Of a stretch of DNA of 64,000 nt, positions 1 through 8,852 are shown piece by piece (the first letter of the stretch is position 1; each line of letters begins with the position of its first letter). The translations under genes were made by a program, and so were the position numbers. The stretch is from contig CAWAXW010000006.1 in NCBI GenBank assembly GCA_963786155.1, positions 558,001 to 622,000 on the forward strand, in the 5' to 3' direction. This stretch comes from CAWAXW01 sp963786155. Its GTDB lineage: Bacteria; Actinomycetota; CADDZG01; WHSQ01. The notes under the pieces were generated by a model. The model had not been told where the DNA came from and searched no databases. It saw only the letters and a program-made list of their open reading frames with translations.

Positions 1-60
1 GCCGCCGGGGATCCGATAGAAGGCGTGGGCTATCAGGATCCGCACAGCGTGTGTCCCGGA

Positions 61-1484
61 CTAGAGCCGGGCGAAGGTCCCGGTCTTGTCCATGCCGATG
101 GCGCGCCACTGCTTGGCGTTGAGGAGACTCGCCCCCCAGTTGAAGTGCTTGCCCGGGCCGAGTCGATAGCGATTCCCCTCGAAAAGCGCGGTGGTGCCCG
201 GAAGAGTCGGGTCGGTCGATCCCGGCCGGAACGCGCCGGTCGTGCCTCGTCGCATAGTGATCGTGTTGTCGTGGACGAAGGCGTCGGTCAGAAGGAATGG
301 TCCGTAAACGCCATTGCCTCGGTCCTCGCGCAGCAGAGGATCCCGTTCCACCGTCCCTGCACGATGTTGTCGTAGATCTCCACGTTCGGGGAGGACGAGA
401 CCAGGATCCCCGCCCCCCAGGGCCCCAACTTCCGCCCGTTCTTGCGCACGGTGTTGCCTCGGATGATCGCGTCGTATCCGATCTCGTGAAAGATCCCCTC
501 GTCGGTGTTGAATTCCACCGTGTTGCCTTCGTAAAGGGTTTGGATGTTGTTGCCGTCCGTCCACAGCCCGGGACCCTTGTTGTGATGGCTGTTGTTGTTC
601 CGCACCACCAACCCATTGGTCGAGACCCATTTCGCGCCGCCGGCCTCCCAGCGACGATGGAAACCGGAGAGGTTGTTGTGATCGATCTCGTTACCTTCGA
701 TCAAGATCTGGTCGCCCTGACCGCATAGGCCGAGCTGACCCATGTGATGAACGTGATTGCCTATCACCTGGGTACCGGTGCCCGCCCAGATACCGCAGCC
801 GTGGCTGTGGTGCACGTCGTTGTTCTCGATGATCCAGTCACGAGCCTCGAAGGTCGAGATCACCCCGATCCTTTGGTTGGCGAAGTAGCGCCACTCGATC
901 CCGCTTACCTGGACTCCGTGCGCGGGGACCCGGGCGCGAGTCCCCACCATGCCGAGGGTCGCTTTGGCCAGCTCGTAGACGGCCCCCGCCGGGTCGTCGG
1001 CGATCCTGACGCTGTCGTCTTTCAGATCGAAGAAGAAGGTGCCGGGCACCAGCTGATCCCGCGATGCGACCGCCTTCACTCGAGCCCCGTCTACGAACAA
1101 CCGGAAGGGCATGTTGCACAGGTCGCCGACCCCGTCCGCGCACTTGGTGACCGCAGGCGTGGGCTCTTGGGTGTGCCCGGTGGAGACCCACGTGTCTCCA
1201 TCCTGGGTGAACGAGATGATCTCCGCCCCATTGATGATGGTGCCGTCTTGCCCTAGGAAGATCTGGTTCGACTTGGGCCAGAGTTGTCGAGCGATCCGAT
1301 ATTCGGCCGGGAGGAAACAGAACGTAGCGCCCTCCGGTTGGGAATCGATCACGGCTTGGATGTCGTCGGTGGGCAGGACCACGGTGCCGAGGCATAACCC
1401 GGGAATGATCTGCGCCCCGGCGGGGGATGCCGGAAGGAGCACGGCGGCGAAGGCGCACAGCATTAATCGCCACCCTCTGCTCAT
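61..1484 (-). CDS. secreted right-handed parallel beta-helix protein, frameshifted
   Basis: Begins at ATG 1484 with a typical Sec signal peptide (residues 1-24, hydrophobic core followed by PAGAQ). The body shows beta-helix/PbH1-type repeats: successive segments with asparagines and histidines such as IENNDVHHS, VIGNHVHHM, IEGNEIDHNN and VVRNNNSHHN, the pattern of pectate-lyase-like or NosD-like folds. The first frame ends at 288, but the repeats continue in the next frame (VHDNTITM) to a TAG at 61, so one base is gained or lost near 325-345. Substrate unknown; probably exported and carbohydrate-binding or -cleaving. The frameshift is likely an assembly error. The 70 bases upstream hold no other gene. 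Confidence 0.75.
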
Positions 1485-1554
1485 CTCTTGCTCCTTAGTC
1501 AGCCGGAGGGAATCCGGGACTACTAAAAGGTTAGGCGGAACCGGGCGTGTTCCT

Positions 1555-2412
1555 TTACCGGGCCGGGGCGGGAGGAGGGGGTGGCCGCGGGGGCCCGGGA
1601 GGGGGAGGCGCCGCCTGGCCCTGGTCGGCGATGCCCGGGGCGGGCGCCGTCTCTTTCAGCCTGTCCCTGATGAAGAAGATCGCGAGCCCTACGACTAGCC
1701 CCGCCAGGCCCGCGAAGATCAGGTTCCGAGCCATGTTGGGAGATGAGGGAGACGACGGAGCAGACGCGGGGGCCAAGACCTCCCCCGGAGCTTCGCCCGC
1801 AGCGGCGACCAGCTGCGCGTCGGCAAGGCGCTCCTGAAGCGTGCCCAACGAGAGGGTGAGGGCCGCGCGCCGGGACTCCAGGGCGGCAGCCGCCTCGCCT
1901 TTTGCGGACTGCAGCTGTTCGATCACTGCGTCCAGCTCCGCCTGGGTGTCTTCGATGAGGTCTTCGATCGCGACCGTCGCGTCGGCGGCGGCAGCAGCAG
2001 CTCGCTGGCTCCGGTATTCGAGATACGACGCTGCGAACACGTTCGCGGCGTTTGCCGAATATTGAGGGTCCTCGGACGTATAGGTGATCGCGAGGACCGA
2101 GCCCTCGTCCCCGACGGGGCGCACCTGCAGATCGGATAGGAGCCCGGCCGGATCGCCTGCGGCCAGGTCCTCGGCAACCAGCTCCGCGACGGGCACCGAG
2201 ACCACTCTCTGAACCTCGGTCGCGAGCTCGGAGGACGACGGATCCTCGGACTCCACGAGAAGCCGCGCTGTTGCGGAGTACTTCTCGTCGCTGAGATACG
2301 TCAGGCCGAAAGCAACGGCAAGCGCCAGGATCACGATCAGCACGATCCCCGCCCAGTTGGTCCGAACCACCTCGACCTGTCGACGAAGCTCCATGTTCTC
2401 GTTGGCGGCCAT
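1555..2412 (-). CDS. Wzz/chain-length-determinant-like membrane protein
   Basis: 285 residues. An N-terminal cytoplasmic stub with RRQVEVVRTNW precedes TM1 (about residues 20-40). Then comes a KYSATARLLVES segment typical of the Wzz/YveK polysaccharide co-polymerase domain, a long coiled-coil periplasmic/extracellular region (about 130-200, with EDTQAELDAVIEQLQ), TM2 near residue 230-250, and a proline-rich cytoplasmic tail. No Walker A kinase domain follows, so it is the short form that would need a separate tyrosine kinase or act alone. Known role of the family: controlling length or export of surface polysaccharide. No glycosyltransferases are adjacent, so the polymer is unknown. Confidence 0.75.
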   Translation of the reverse strand: MAANENMELRRQVEVVRTNWAGIVLIVILALAVAFGLTYLSDEKYSATARLLVESEDPSSSELATEVQRVVSVPVAELVAEDLAAGDPAGLLSDLQVRPVGDEGSVLAITYTSEDPQYSANAANVFAASYLEYRSQRAAAAAADATVAIEDLIEDTQAELDAVIEQLQSAKGEAAAALESRRAALTLSLGTLQERLADAQLVAAAGEAPGEVLAPASAPSSPSSPNMARNLIFAGLAGLVVGLAIFFIRDRLKETAPAPGIADQGQAAPPPPGPPRPPPPPAPAR

Positions 2413-2455
2413 CCGGAGAGCCTATATAGAGGAGTGCCCCCCGTGTGGGAAGCGA

Positions 2456-2980
2456 CTAAGGCTCGAGCCCCTTCTTTTTCTCGCCGTCGTCCACGCGTAG
2501 TAGGACTTCGAGAGCCAGTTCGTCTTTGGGACGTCGCACTGCATTTTTCATCCGGATCACATCGAAACGAGACGCCACCCTTATTCGGGCCGTGCCGATC
2601 TCCACCTCGATCGCTTCCTTGGCGAGGTCCCGATAGCCGTCAGTTGCGGCCGGACGCAAGAGGATGTCGAGCGCTCCGTATCTTGTGATCGTGTTGAAGA
2701 AGGGAAGCGCCCGCAGCACCCGCGGAGTGAAGTGAATGCTGATCGGCTCCGGCTCGTCTGTTATTCGGACGGCTGCAGCCATGTCCTCGAGTGCTCCCGC
2801 CAAGCGCGTCAGGTTAGCGTCGTCGTCCTCCGGGCAGATATCGAGATCGACGGTTGGGTAGGGAGACGCGTGGACCGTTGCGGCCACTCCTCCAACGACG
2901 ACGAAGTTGACCCGGTGCTCGACCAGGATCTCGAGCATCCTCTTGGGATTGAAGGAACTAGGCGGATCGTCCGGCGGCAT
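2456..2980 (-). CDS. nucleotidyltransferase-fold protein, AbiEii/MNT-like, paired with XRE regulator
   Basis: 174 residues. VVVGGVAATVHA followed by TVDLDICPE gives the classic nucleotidyltransferase signature hGG...DxD, seen in MNT/AbiEii-type proteins. The start overlaps the end of the upstream XRE gene by 23 bases, so the two are translated together. In related pairs the NTase either is the toxin (AbiEii) or neutralises a partner (MNT); which applies here cannot be decided from sequence. C-terminal residues VIRMKNAVRRPKDELALEVL are typical of this group. Probably a type II/IV toxin-antitoxin-like or abortive-infection unit. Confidence 0.7.
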   Translation of the reverse strand: MPPDDPPSSFNPKRMLEILVEHRVNFVVVGGVAATVHASPYPTVDLDICPEDDDANLTRLAGALEDMAAAVRITDEPEPISIHFTPRVLRALPFFNTITRYGALDILLRPAATDGYRDLAKEAIEVEIGTARIRVASRFDVIRMKNAVRRPKDELALEVLLRVDDGEKKKGLEP

Positions 2981-3275
2981 CCCTGAGCTCCTCCGCGAAA
3001 TGAACCGATGCCACCATCTGGTCGAGCCGCTGTTCCGCGCTCAGTCGCTGAGCCTGCTGTGCCAGCCCGAGATCGTGGTCGTCGAAGCGCCGCAGCCGCC
3101 CCTCCAGCTGGAACCCGCAGGCCCTCAAGAGACGATCGAAAGTCTCGACACTGGGGGAGACCGCGCCGGACTCCCAGCGAGCGACCGCCGACTGGCTCGT
3201 CCCCATGCGAGAGGCAAGCTCGGATTGGGTGAGCCCCGCCGTGATCCGAGCGAGCCTCATGAGGGTGAAGTACAT
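2958..3275 (-). CDS. XRE-family HTH regulator, antitoxin-like
   Basis: Helix-turn-helix of the Cro/C1 type at the N-terminus: GLTQSELASRMGTSQSAVA then RWESGAVSPSVETF, with the RWE-G-SP pattern of XRE regulators. The remaining about 50 residues are helical and charged. An upstream ATG at 3305 exists, but residues before MYFTLMRLARIT have no homology character and would run through the operator-like palindromes, so I place the start at 3275 (3260 is also possible). It overlaps the downstream nucleotidyltransferase gene by 23 bases. Likely autorepressor of the pair. Confidence 0.72.
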   Translation of the reverse strand: MYFTLMRLARITAGLTQSELASRMGTSQSAVARWESGAVSPSVETFDRLLRACGFQLEGRLRRFDDHDLGLAQQAQRLSAEQRLDQMVASVHFAEELRDAAGRSA

Positions 3276-3281
3276 CAAGAG

Positions 3282-3324
3282 AGCATAGCAAATATGAACT
3301 AGCAACTATGCTATATCAGATATA
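3282..3324 (-). promoter_or_regulatory. operator-like palindromes upstream of XRE/NTase pair
   Basis: AT-rich spot in a GC-rich region. A perfect 13-base palindrome TATATC-A-GATATA lies at 3312-3324, next to a 7-base inverted repeat AGCATAG (3282-3288) and CTATGCT (3306-3312). Both sit just before the XRE start and after the stop of the preceding gene, where a promoter must be. Likely autoregulatory operator; inference from position and symmetry. Confidence 0.5.
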
Positions 3325-3331
3325 CTTGCTC

Positions 3332-4459
3332 CTAGAGCTTGTAGGTTTTGGATCCTTGGTTGGGGGCTAGGTCGAAGGTCGAGTCTCCGTAGGCGCTGCC
3401 GGCTTGCCAGTGGATCGTCTTACCGAGCTTGTCGAAGTGGCTCTTCTTCGCCCAGAAGCGCATCGTCTTGGGCCCGGCCTTCTCGCCCTCGCCAAACTTC
3501 ACGTTGTCGTTGTCGCACTGTGCCTCGCAATACGTGACCGAGACGATCGGGATGTCCTCACCCCACGACACAACGATCCAATAGCGATCGCCGCCGCCCA
3601 GTTGGAAGTACGCCTCGAAGCGCTTGGAAGAGCTGTTGATGTCCTCCTTCGTCCACTTCCCGTGGGTCGCGATCGTCATGTAGTAGTTCTTGGCGTCGCG
3701 ATCGATCGTTGCGAGCTTCACGTCCAGTGGCCCTGAAACGTCGTCTCCGTCTGTGACCTTCTGGGGATCGAAAGAGAGATACGAGCGCGGCTTGCTATTG
3801 GCCGCCTTGCAACCGTCCCGTCCCGCGCTCGATTGCGGCGTAATCACCCTGTAGGTCCCGAACAGGTTCGGGAGTGCGACCGAGTAGGAACCGTTGGCTT
3901 TCGTGGTCGTCTTCTTGGTCTGTTCGTACTGGCCGTGCTTCTTCACCTGGACGAATACGGGCTCGGCCGCCACACAGCGTGCATCCTTGGATGTGACCTT
4001 GCCGACGGCCTTGAGACTCCCCTTGAGCTGGAACGAGATCGTCTTCGCGAAGCTGCGGCCTCCACCACCGCCGCCTCCGCCACCGTTTCCCCCGCCGCAC
4101 TGCACCTCGACCTGGACGACGGCGGTGTCGGTCGAGGTTCCGTCGGAGACCGTGTACTCGAACGAGTCCGAGAACGGGCACGGCCCTCCGGGATCGGTAT
4201 AGGTGCACTCGCCCTCGGCGTCGCAGGTCACCTGGCCGCCCTGGCTGCTGCCGGTGTTGTCGGTAACCGTGAGGTGATCGTTTTCGGGATCGGTGTCGTT
4301 CTCGAGCACATTCAGTGTGGCGGACTCACCTTGGATCGCGGTGAGCGAATCGTCATGCGCTTGCGGTGGCTCACCCGAAGCAATCGCCGGAGTCGCCACC
4401 ACCGCAACCAGCATCACGCACACGATCGAGAGAGCCCATCTCCGACGATTGATGCTCAT
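3332..4459 (-). CDS. secreted cadherin/Ig-like domain protein
   Basis: The start is set at the ATG at 4459 (MSINRRRWALSIV), which gives a clean signal peptide ending near AIAS; an upstream in-frame ATG at 4552 would add 31 unlikely residues. After cleavage comes a tandem-cadherin/VCBS-type domain (AHDDSLTAIQGESATLNVL, then NDTDPENDHLTV and FEYTVSDG). A glycine-rich linker of 9+ glycines follows, then an about 230-residue C-terminal region without recognised family but with a possible Ig-like fold. Several cysteines suggest disulfides. Probably an extracellular or cell-surface adhesion-type protein. Confidence 0.6.
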   Translation of the reverse strand: MSINRRRWALSIVCVMLVAVVATPAIASGEPPQAHDDSLTAIQGESATLNVLENDTDPENDHLTVTDNTGSSQGGQVTCDAEGECTYTDPGGPCPFSDSFEYTVSDGTSTDTAVVQVEVQCGGGNGGGGGGGGGRSFAKTISFQLKGSLKAVGKVTSKDARCVAAEPVFVQVKKHGQYEQTKKTTTKANGSYSVALPNLFGTYRVITPQSSAGRDGCKAANSKPRSYLSFDPQKVTDGDDVSGPLDVKLATIDRDAKNYYMTIATHGKWTKEDINSSSKRFEAYFQLGGGDRYWIVVSWGEDIPIVSVTYCEAQCDNDNVKFGEGEKAGPKTMRFWAKKSHFDKLGKTIHWQAGSAYGDSTFDLAPNQGSKTYKL

Positions 4460-4570
4460 CAGCCCCACTTCCCTCTGCGACTGACAACAATGAGACCAGA
4501 CGAGAACGGTTCGCGGGAGGGGGTTGGGCTTATGTACGGAGGGCGACAACATCTTCGTCGGGTATCGAGG

Positions 4571-4882
4571 CTAGAAGCTGATTTCGAGTGCGTATCGCAG
4601 CGCCCGATCGAGCTCTACGACTTTGCCGAGACCGAGCTCACCGACCGGCTCTCGATCCAGTCGTTGCTTGGGAACCGTCATCAGGTTGTCACAGGTGGCA
4701 ACGCACTCTTCGCCAAGGCCCTGATCGGGTTCAAACCTCACCTCGGATGCGATCCCTCTGATGGTGCGCGTGATCGGGACGACGACGACCGCGGCGAGGA
4801 CCGAGACGGCTGCGCTCCGGGTAACGACCAGCACCGGCCGACGCCCCAAAGACGGGCCTAGATCGGCCCAATAGACTCTCAC
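4571..4882 (-). CDS. MazF/PemK-type mRNA interferase toxin
   Basis: 103 residues. Begins at GTG 4882 with RVYWADLGPSLGRRPVLVVTR, the conserved N-terminal GxRRPxLVV strand-loop of MazF/PemK toxins; later VVVVPITRTIRG and CVATCDNLMTVPKQRL match the usual core. An in-frame stop lies just upstream, fixing the start six bases after the antitoxin stop, with GAGG as ribosome binding site. Family function: ribosome-independent endoribonuclease inhibited by its partner. Confidence 0.85.
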   Translation of the reverse strand: MRVYWADLGPSLGRRPVLVVTRSAAVSVLAAVVVVPITRTIRGIASEVRFEPDQGLGEECVATCDNLMTVPKQRLDREPVGELGLGKVVELDRALRYALEISF

Positions 4883-4888
4883 CTCGCC

Positions 4889-5134
4889 TCACCAGTCGGG
4901 GATGGTCTCCGCGGCGAGGCGCCACGCGGTCTCCACCAGGGCCGGATCCTGCGGGACCTTCTTGTAAGCCTCGACGAGCTTCATGTCGAGCTCGCGGATC
5001 CTTCGGGCCTCGATAAGGGCGTGGGCAGCCGCCCGGAGAAGCTCGCTGCGGCTGACGCTTTCGCGAGCAGCGATCGTGTCCAGCTCTGCAACGAGGGCGT
5101 CGTCCAACTGCACGATCACCTGCTTGCGGGCCAC
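4889..5134 (-). CDS. ribbon-helix-helix antitoxin of MazEF-type pair
   Basis: ARKQVIVQLDDALVAELD followed by SRSELLRAAAHALI is a ribbon-helix-helix DNA-binding domain. The C-terminal acidic/aromatic tail (ALVETAWRLAAETIPDW) is the usual toxin-binding segment. An ATG at 5164 is possible, but it falls inside the -10 hexamer of the best promoter, so the GTG at 5134 (or 5140) is preferred and gives the family-typical MARKQV start. Operon with the downstream MazF-like toxin, 6-base gap. Confidence 0.8.
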   Translation of the reverse strand: MARKQVIVQLDDALVAELDTIAARESVSRSELLRAAAHALIEARRIRELDMKLVEAYKKVPQDPALVETAWRLAAETIPDW

Positions 5135-5157
5135 GCCCACGAACCTACCATATGAAG

Positions 5158-5186
5158 TATCCAATGGTCACCCGTCCTCTTGTCAA
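5158..5186 (-). promoter_or_regulatory. sigma70-type promoter of MazEF-like operon
   Basis: On the minus strand TTGACA (5186-5181), a 17-base spacer and TGGATA (5163-5158) form a good vegetative promoter, starting transcription near 5150. This makes the leader very short and argues against the ATG at 5164 as start codon. Confidence 0.5.
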
Positions 5187-5225
5187 GATCACCTTATGGA
5201 GGGGGTGTGACAGAGAACCGTCGAG

Positions 5226-7248
5226 CTACTGGCGCAGGGTTGTGCAGCGCACCTGCCAGTAGTCGCCGCAGCCCGGGCCGGTTGCGCCGAGGTCCTCGAT
5301 CGCGCTCAGCGGGCAGCACGGGCAGGGTGATCGACGAGGGGTGGGCGGGGTCGTCGTAGATGAGCGTGTTCAGCGATGCCGGCTGGTTCGACTGGGCCGC
5401 GAACGAGTAGTTGCTGTCGATGGCGGGGGGAGCGGTCACGATCACCACGAGGCGGTGGCCCGGGCGGAACACGTGCGCGGTCGGCCACACCTCGACCTTG
5501 TAGTCGAGCGGCTCGTTCGGCGCCACCGGGTTCTGCTCGGTGTGGGGGCGATAGGGGCGGTACATGAAGCCGGGCTGGCTCGGATCGACGTCGCAGTAGT
5601 CGCTGCTTGGCCGTCGATCGATGTCGCGATGGGTCGCCTTGAGCCACCCGCGCGTCAGGAACTTGAGCTCTTTGGACGTCGGTGTCGAGGTCGGCGACCT
5701 GCACGAACAGATCGGTGTTGTTGCCGAGCACCGACAAGCGCAGGTCGGCGACGATCGGGCCCGCCATCGCCCAGGTCTCGGTGGCACCGACGACGCGGCC
5801 CCCGCAGCATGACCTGGTCGGGTCCGTCCTCGCTCGTGAACGGGGGACCGAGCTCCGGGCCCGCCTGATAGAGCCACGACTGTCGGCGCGTCCCCGAGAA
5901 GTAGGTGTCGGAGCCGGCCTCGCACTCGGCTCCGCATCTCGGCGACAGCATCTTTCCCGCGCACATGAAGAAGGTCTTCCACCGGGTCCCGTCGAGCGGC
6001 CAGCTCGTCGCGTCGTGGTGACCGTTGGAGACGAGCTCACCGTCGGAGTTCGGGTGCAGCTCGAACAGCGTGCGCACCGAGGCCTGCTTGATCGTGCCGT
6101 CGGGCGCGGTCATGCCCCAAGCAGCATCTGGGGTGACGCCTCGCATCCAGTAGTCCATCCACGCCTTGCGATCCGCCCACGTCTCGCGCGCCACGACGTT
6201 CGTGTCGTGGTTGCCGTTCGACTGCAGCAGTCGCTTCGGGCACCGGCGAGTTCCTCCCACAGGTGCGAGGTCCCGCGCGCGCCGGTCTGCTCGTCGTTGA
6301 AGGTGCCGGTGATGTGGATGGGCACGTTGATGCTTGTCGATGTAGGTGATCAGCGAGACGCGCTGCCAGTACTCGCCGTCCATGCCTTGGGCCATGCACG
6401 CCGTTCACGATCGGGTCGTTGTCCATGTCGACGCGTGTGCGTGGCGGTGTTGGCCGCGCACCGTTGGCCGTTCTCGTTGTCGATGTTGCGCGCGATGCCC
6501 TGGCCGCTGCCGCCGACGACGTGGTAGGCGTTGCGGATCCCGAGATACCAGAGCGGCGGGAACAGCGTGTTGAGCACGCCGCCGGGGAACGTGATGCCGC
6601 GGTAGTTGTCGTCGACCAGCCCGGAGACCGTCATCGCGACGAGGTGCTCCGGCTGGTGCGACGCGATCAGACATCGCGGTCGCGCCGCGAGTAGGAGTGG
6701 CCGAGCAGCCCCACCTTGCCGTTCGACCAGGGTTGCTTCGGGATCCACTCGTCGATCAGCTCGGCCCCCGCCTTGGCGTGCGTCGCGGTTGTAGAGCGAG
6801 AACTCGCCCGAGAGCAGCCGGTGCCCGGCAGGCTCGCGTGCACGGTGACGTACTCGTCGTCGTAGCGGAACGCCGAGGTCCCGTGGTGGCTGTCGTCGGC
6901 GAGCGGCGGTTCTTCCTCGGGGCATTGTTCGGGGTCCGGGCTCTGGGCGCACAGGAAGTCCTTGGTCTGGCCCAACATCGTGCGGCCGTCGGAGCTCGCC
7001 GAGCCGTTCTCGTAGCCGGCCATCTCGAGGATCGTCGGGTAGCGGCGCGCCCTTCTCGTAGCCGTCGGGAAGCACGACGCTGAGGGCGATCTCGACGCCG
7101 TCGCTGCGGTGAAGTAATGAGTCGGCCCGCCCGAGTAGGGCCCGGGCGAGTCCTGGGCCGCAACGGGCGCGCCCTGAGCCAACACGAGGCTCACGGCCAC
7201 GAGGGCCAGGGCTCTTCTGAACGCAGACGACACGGATCCACTCTCCAT
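5226..7248 (-). pseudogene. CocE/NonD (X-Pro dipeptidyl-peptidase S15) hydrolase, multiply frameshifted
   Basis: Starts at ATG 7248 with a signal peptide ending PVAAQD. Fragments in all three frames assemble into one S15/CocE hydrolase of about 670 residues. They include MLPDGYEKGAPL, PWSNGKVGLLGHSYS (the nucleophile serine region), IDKHQRAH, GELVSNGHHDATSW, and the C-terminal jelly-roll part VFRPGHRLVVIVTAPPAID with SFAAQSNQPASLNTL. The final about 28 residues (PLSAIEDLGATGPG...) continue in a different frame to TAG 5226-5228. At least six frameshifts are needed. A second, intact paralog lies at 34.5-36.4 kb. Either sequencing errors or a decayed copy; the conserved segments argue for errors. 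Family role: serine hydrolase on esters or proline peptides. Confidence 0.7.
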
Positions 7249-7364
7249 TTCGTTAGTTGTTCGACCGAGAGGCCGCAGCTCCCTCTCGTGTTGTTGAGCT
7301 ACCCGAAAGCGGGCCGCACCTAACCGCAGGCACAGGCCGGGGATGGGGAGTGCAGACTGACGGG

Positions 7365-8223
7365 ATGGTTCTGATGCTGGGCTGCGGGCTACTCGTTCTT
7401 ATCGGCGTCGTCATGATCGTCGTGTGGGGCGGCGAGGAGCTCCGCCCTCCGCCCGACGAAGGCGAGTCGCATGACGGAGAGCGTCCGCTAGCCCTAGTCC
7501 TGAGGCGATACCTGTGGCGAATCGCGCTCGGTGCTCGGCTGCGGAGCCGGGGCCGGCGTCCTCATGGCGGGGGCCGGGGGTCGCCTCGCGATGCGCCTGC
7601 TTGGTTTCACCGCGCCCCAAGAGGCTCAGGGCCGCGTCACCGAAGCCGAAGAGATCGTCGGAAAGATCACCACGGACGGAACGCTCGGGTTCATCATCTT
7701 CATCGGGATCTTCTTCGGCGTTTTGATTGGAGTCTTCTATCTCCTGATCCAACGCTGGTTGCCGCGCGGACGTATCGGGGGAGTGGTCTTCGGGCTGCTG
7801 CTGCTCGTGTGGTTTGGCGCAGTATTCGATCCGTTGCGGCCCGACAACCCAGACTTCGAGATCGTAGGCCCCGGCTGGGTGTCGATCCTCACGTTCTCCA
7901 CGCTCGTGGTGCTGCACGGGATGCTGGTCGCGGCGGTCGCCGGTCGCTACAGTCGCTCCCTGCCGCTCGTCTCCAAGGACTGGCGCACGATCGGGCCGTA
8001 CGCCCCGCTGTTGTTGCTCATCCCCGGAGTGGCTCTTCTCGTGCCCATCGCTTTCGGAGCGGGGGTCGCGACCTTGTTCAACGCGTTTCCCCAGATAGCC
8101 ACGACCTGGCACTCGCGCATCGTTACGACGGCGGGCCGCGTCCTTGGGATCGCCGTCACCGCGGTCATGCTGCCGGTATTCGCCATCGGGATGATCAAGA
8201 TCCTCGACATGAGCCCGAACTAG
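7365..8223 (+). CDS. multi-pass membrane protein of unknown function, one frameshift
   Basis: The clear part (from GTG 7531) has four to five transmembrane stretches: FIIFIGIFFGVLIGVFYLLI, the VVFGLLLLVWFG segment, LTFSTLVVLHGMLVAAV, PLLLLIPGVALLVPIAFG and GIAVTAVMLPVFAIGM. Upstream, in another frame from ATG 7365, are a further TM segment and LRRYLWRIALGA, which joins naturally to GAGAGVLMAGAGGRLAMRLL if one base near 7530 is corrected. The stop codon overlaps the stop of convergent hicB by two bases. No family recognised; function not assigned. Confidence 0.55.
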
Positions 8224-8441
8224 GGCCTGGCGACTTCAGCTGGACGATAGCGAGGTTCCGGTATCGGGTTGCCGCGCTTCGTTGCAACCTCGATCCATCC
8301 TTGTTTAGCGATAAGGACTTCGCGCAGAGCCTCTTCCGGCGTGTCGCCATGGGCTGAGCAGAATTCGAGGTCGGGGATATCGGCGATGTAGCAGGCGTCT
8401 TCATCCGACCAGAAAACGTTGATGTGGTAGTCGGCCATCAC
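8220..8441 (-). CDS. hicB: HicB-type antitoxin
   Basis: 73 residues with the partial-RNase-H HicB fold signature: YHINVFWSDEDACYIADIPD, then CSAHGDTPEEALREVLIA. Overlaps the upstream hicA by four bases (ATGA), so the pair is translationally coupled, with the toxin gene first as is usual in hicAB. No extra C-terminal HTH/RHH domain is evident after residue 60, so DNA binding must come from the short tail or another factor. Neutralises HicA by direct binding. Confidence 0.85.
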   Translation of the reverse strand: MMADYHINVFWSDEDACYIADIPDLEFCSAHGDTPEEALREVLIAKQGWIEVATKRGNPIPEPRYRPAEVARP

Positions 8442-8695
8442 TCTTCCTCCAGATAGAGATTGTACTTCTCGACAAGGCGTTTGATCTGCCGAATCTGATA
8501 CGGCTTGGCTTGTCCTGTGCGATCTGGTTGCAGGTTTGGCTGCTCAGGGATGTCCTCCCGAGCAAAGACGTGATGGTCGCCTTCGATGCGTAGCCTCTCG
8601 AAACCCAGAGCCTGCAATAGGCGCGTCGCATCCTTGAAGTCGACATTGTTGACCGCTCCAGATCTGATTCGGAGCAGCAGGCGTCTGGGATTCAT
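8438..8695 (-). CDS. hicA: HicA-type mRNA interferase toxin
   Basis: Double-stranded-RNA-binding-like HicA fold. DFKDATRLLQALGFERLRIEG is followed by DHHVFARED, which carries the catalytic histidine region (usual G-S-H-H), and AKPYQIRQIKRLVEKYNL is the C-terminal helix. The ATG at 8695 (MNPRRLLL) is preferred over 8722, which adds nine atypical residues. Located immediately upstream of hicB with a 4-base overlap. Family role: ribosome-independent mRNA cleavage. Confidence 0.82.
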   Translation of the reverse strand: MNPRRLLLRIRSGAVNNVDFKDATRLLQALGFERLRIEGDHHVFAREDIPEQPNLQPDRTGQAKPYQIRQIKRLVEKYNLYLEEE

Positions 8696-8785
8696 CTGTC
8701 TTATGTACGCACCCCGTTTCAAGGAGCGTTGTGAGCCAGGTCACTCTCGCCACTATCCAAGAGGAAGCGCGACACAGCCCACCCG

Positions 8786-8818
8786 TTGACAATGTACACA
8801 GCAGTTGTTTACATTGTC
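8786..8818 (+). promoter_or_regulatory. promoter overlapped by 9-bp inverted repeat, probable operator
   Basis: TTGACA (8786-8791) lies 17-18 bases before TTACAT/TACATT (8809-8815), a good promoter for the gene at 8853. A perfect inverted repeat GACAATGTA (8788-8796) and TACATTGTC (8810-8818) with a 13-base spacer covers both hexamers, so a dimeric repressor bound here would block RNA polymerase. The divergent hicAB genes start about 90 bases to the left and could share control. Confidence 0.6.
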
Positions 8819-8852
8819 TACACGCAGAAGACACTCCCGCTAGGGGAGACCG

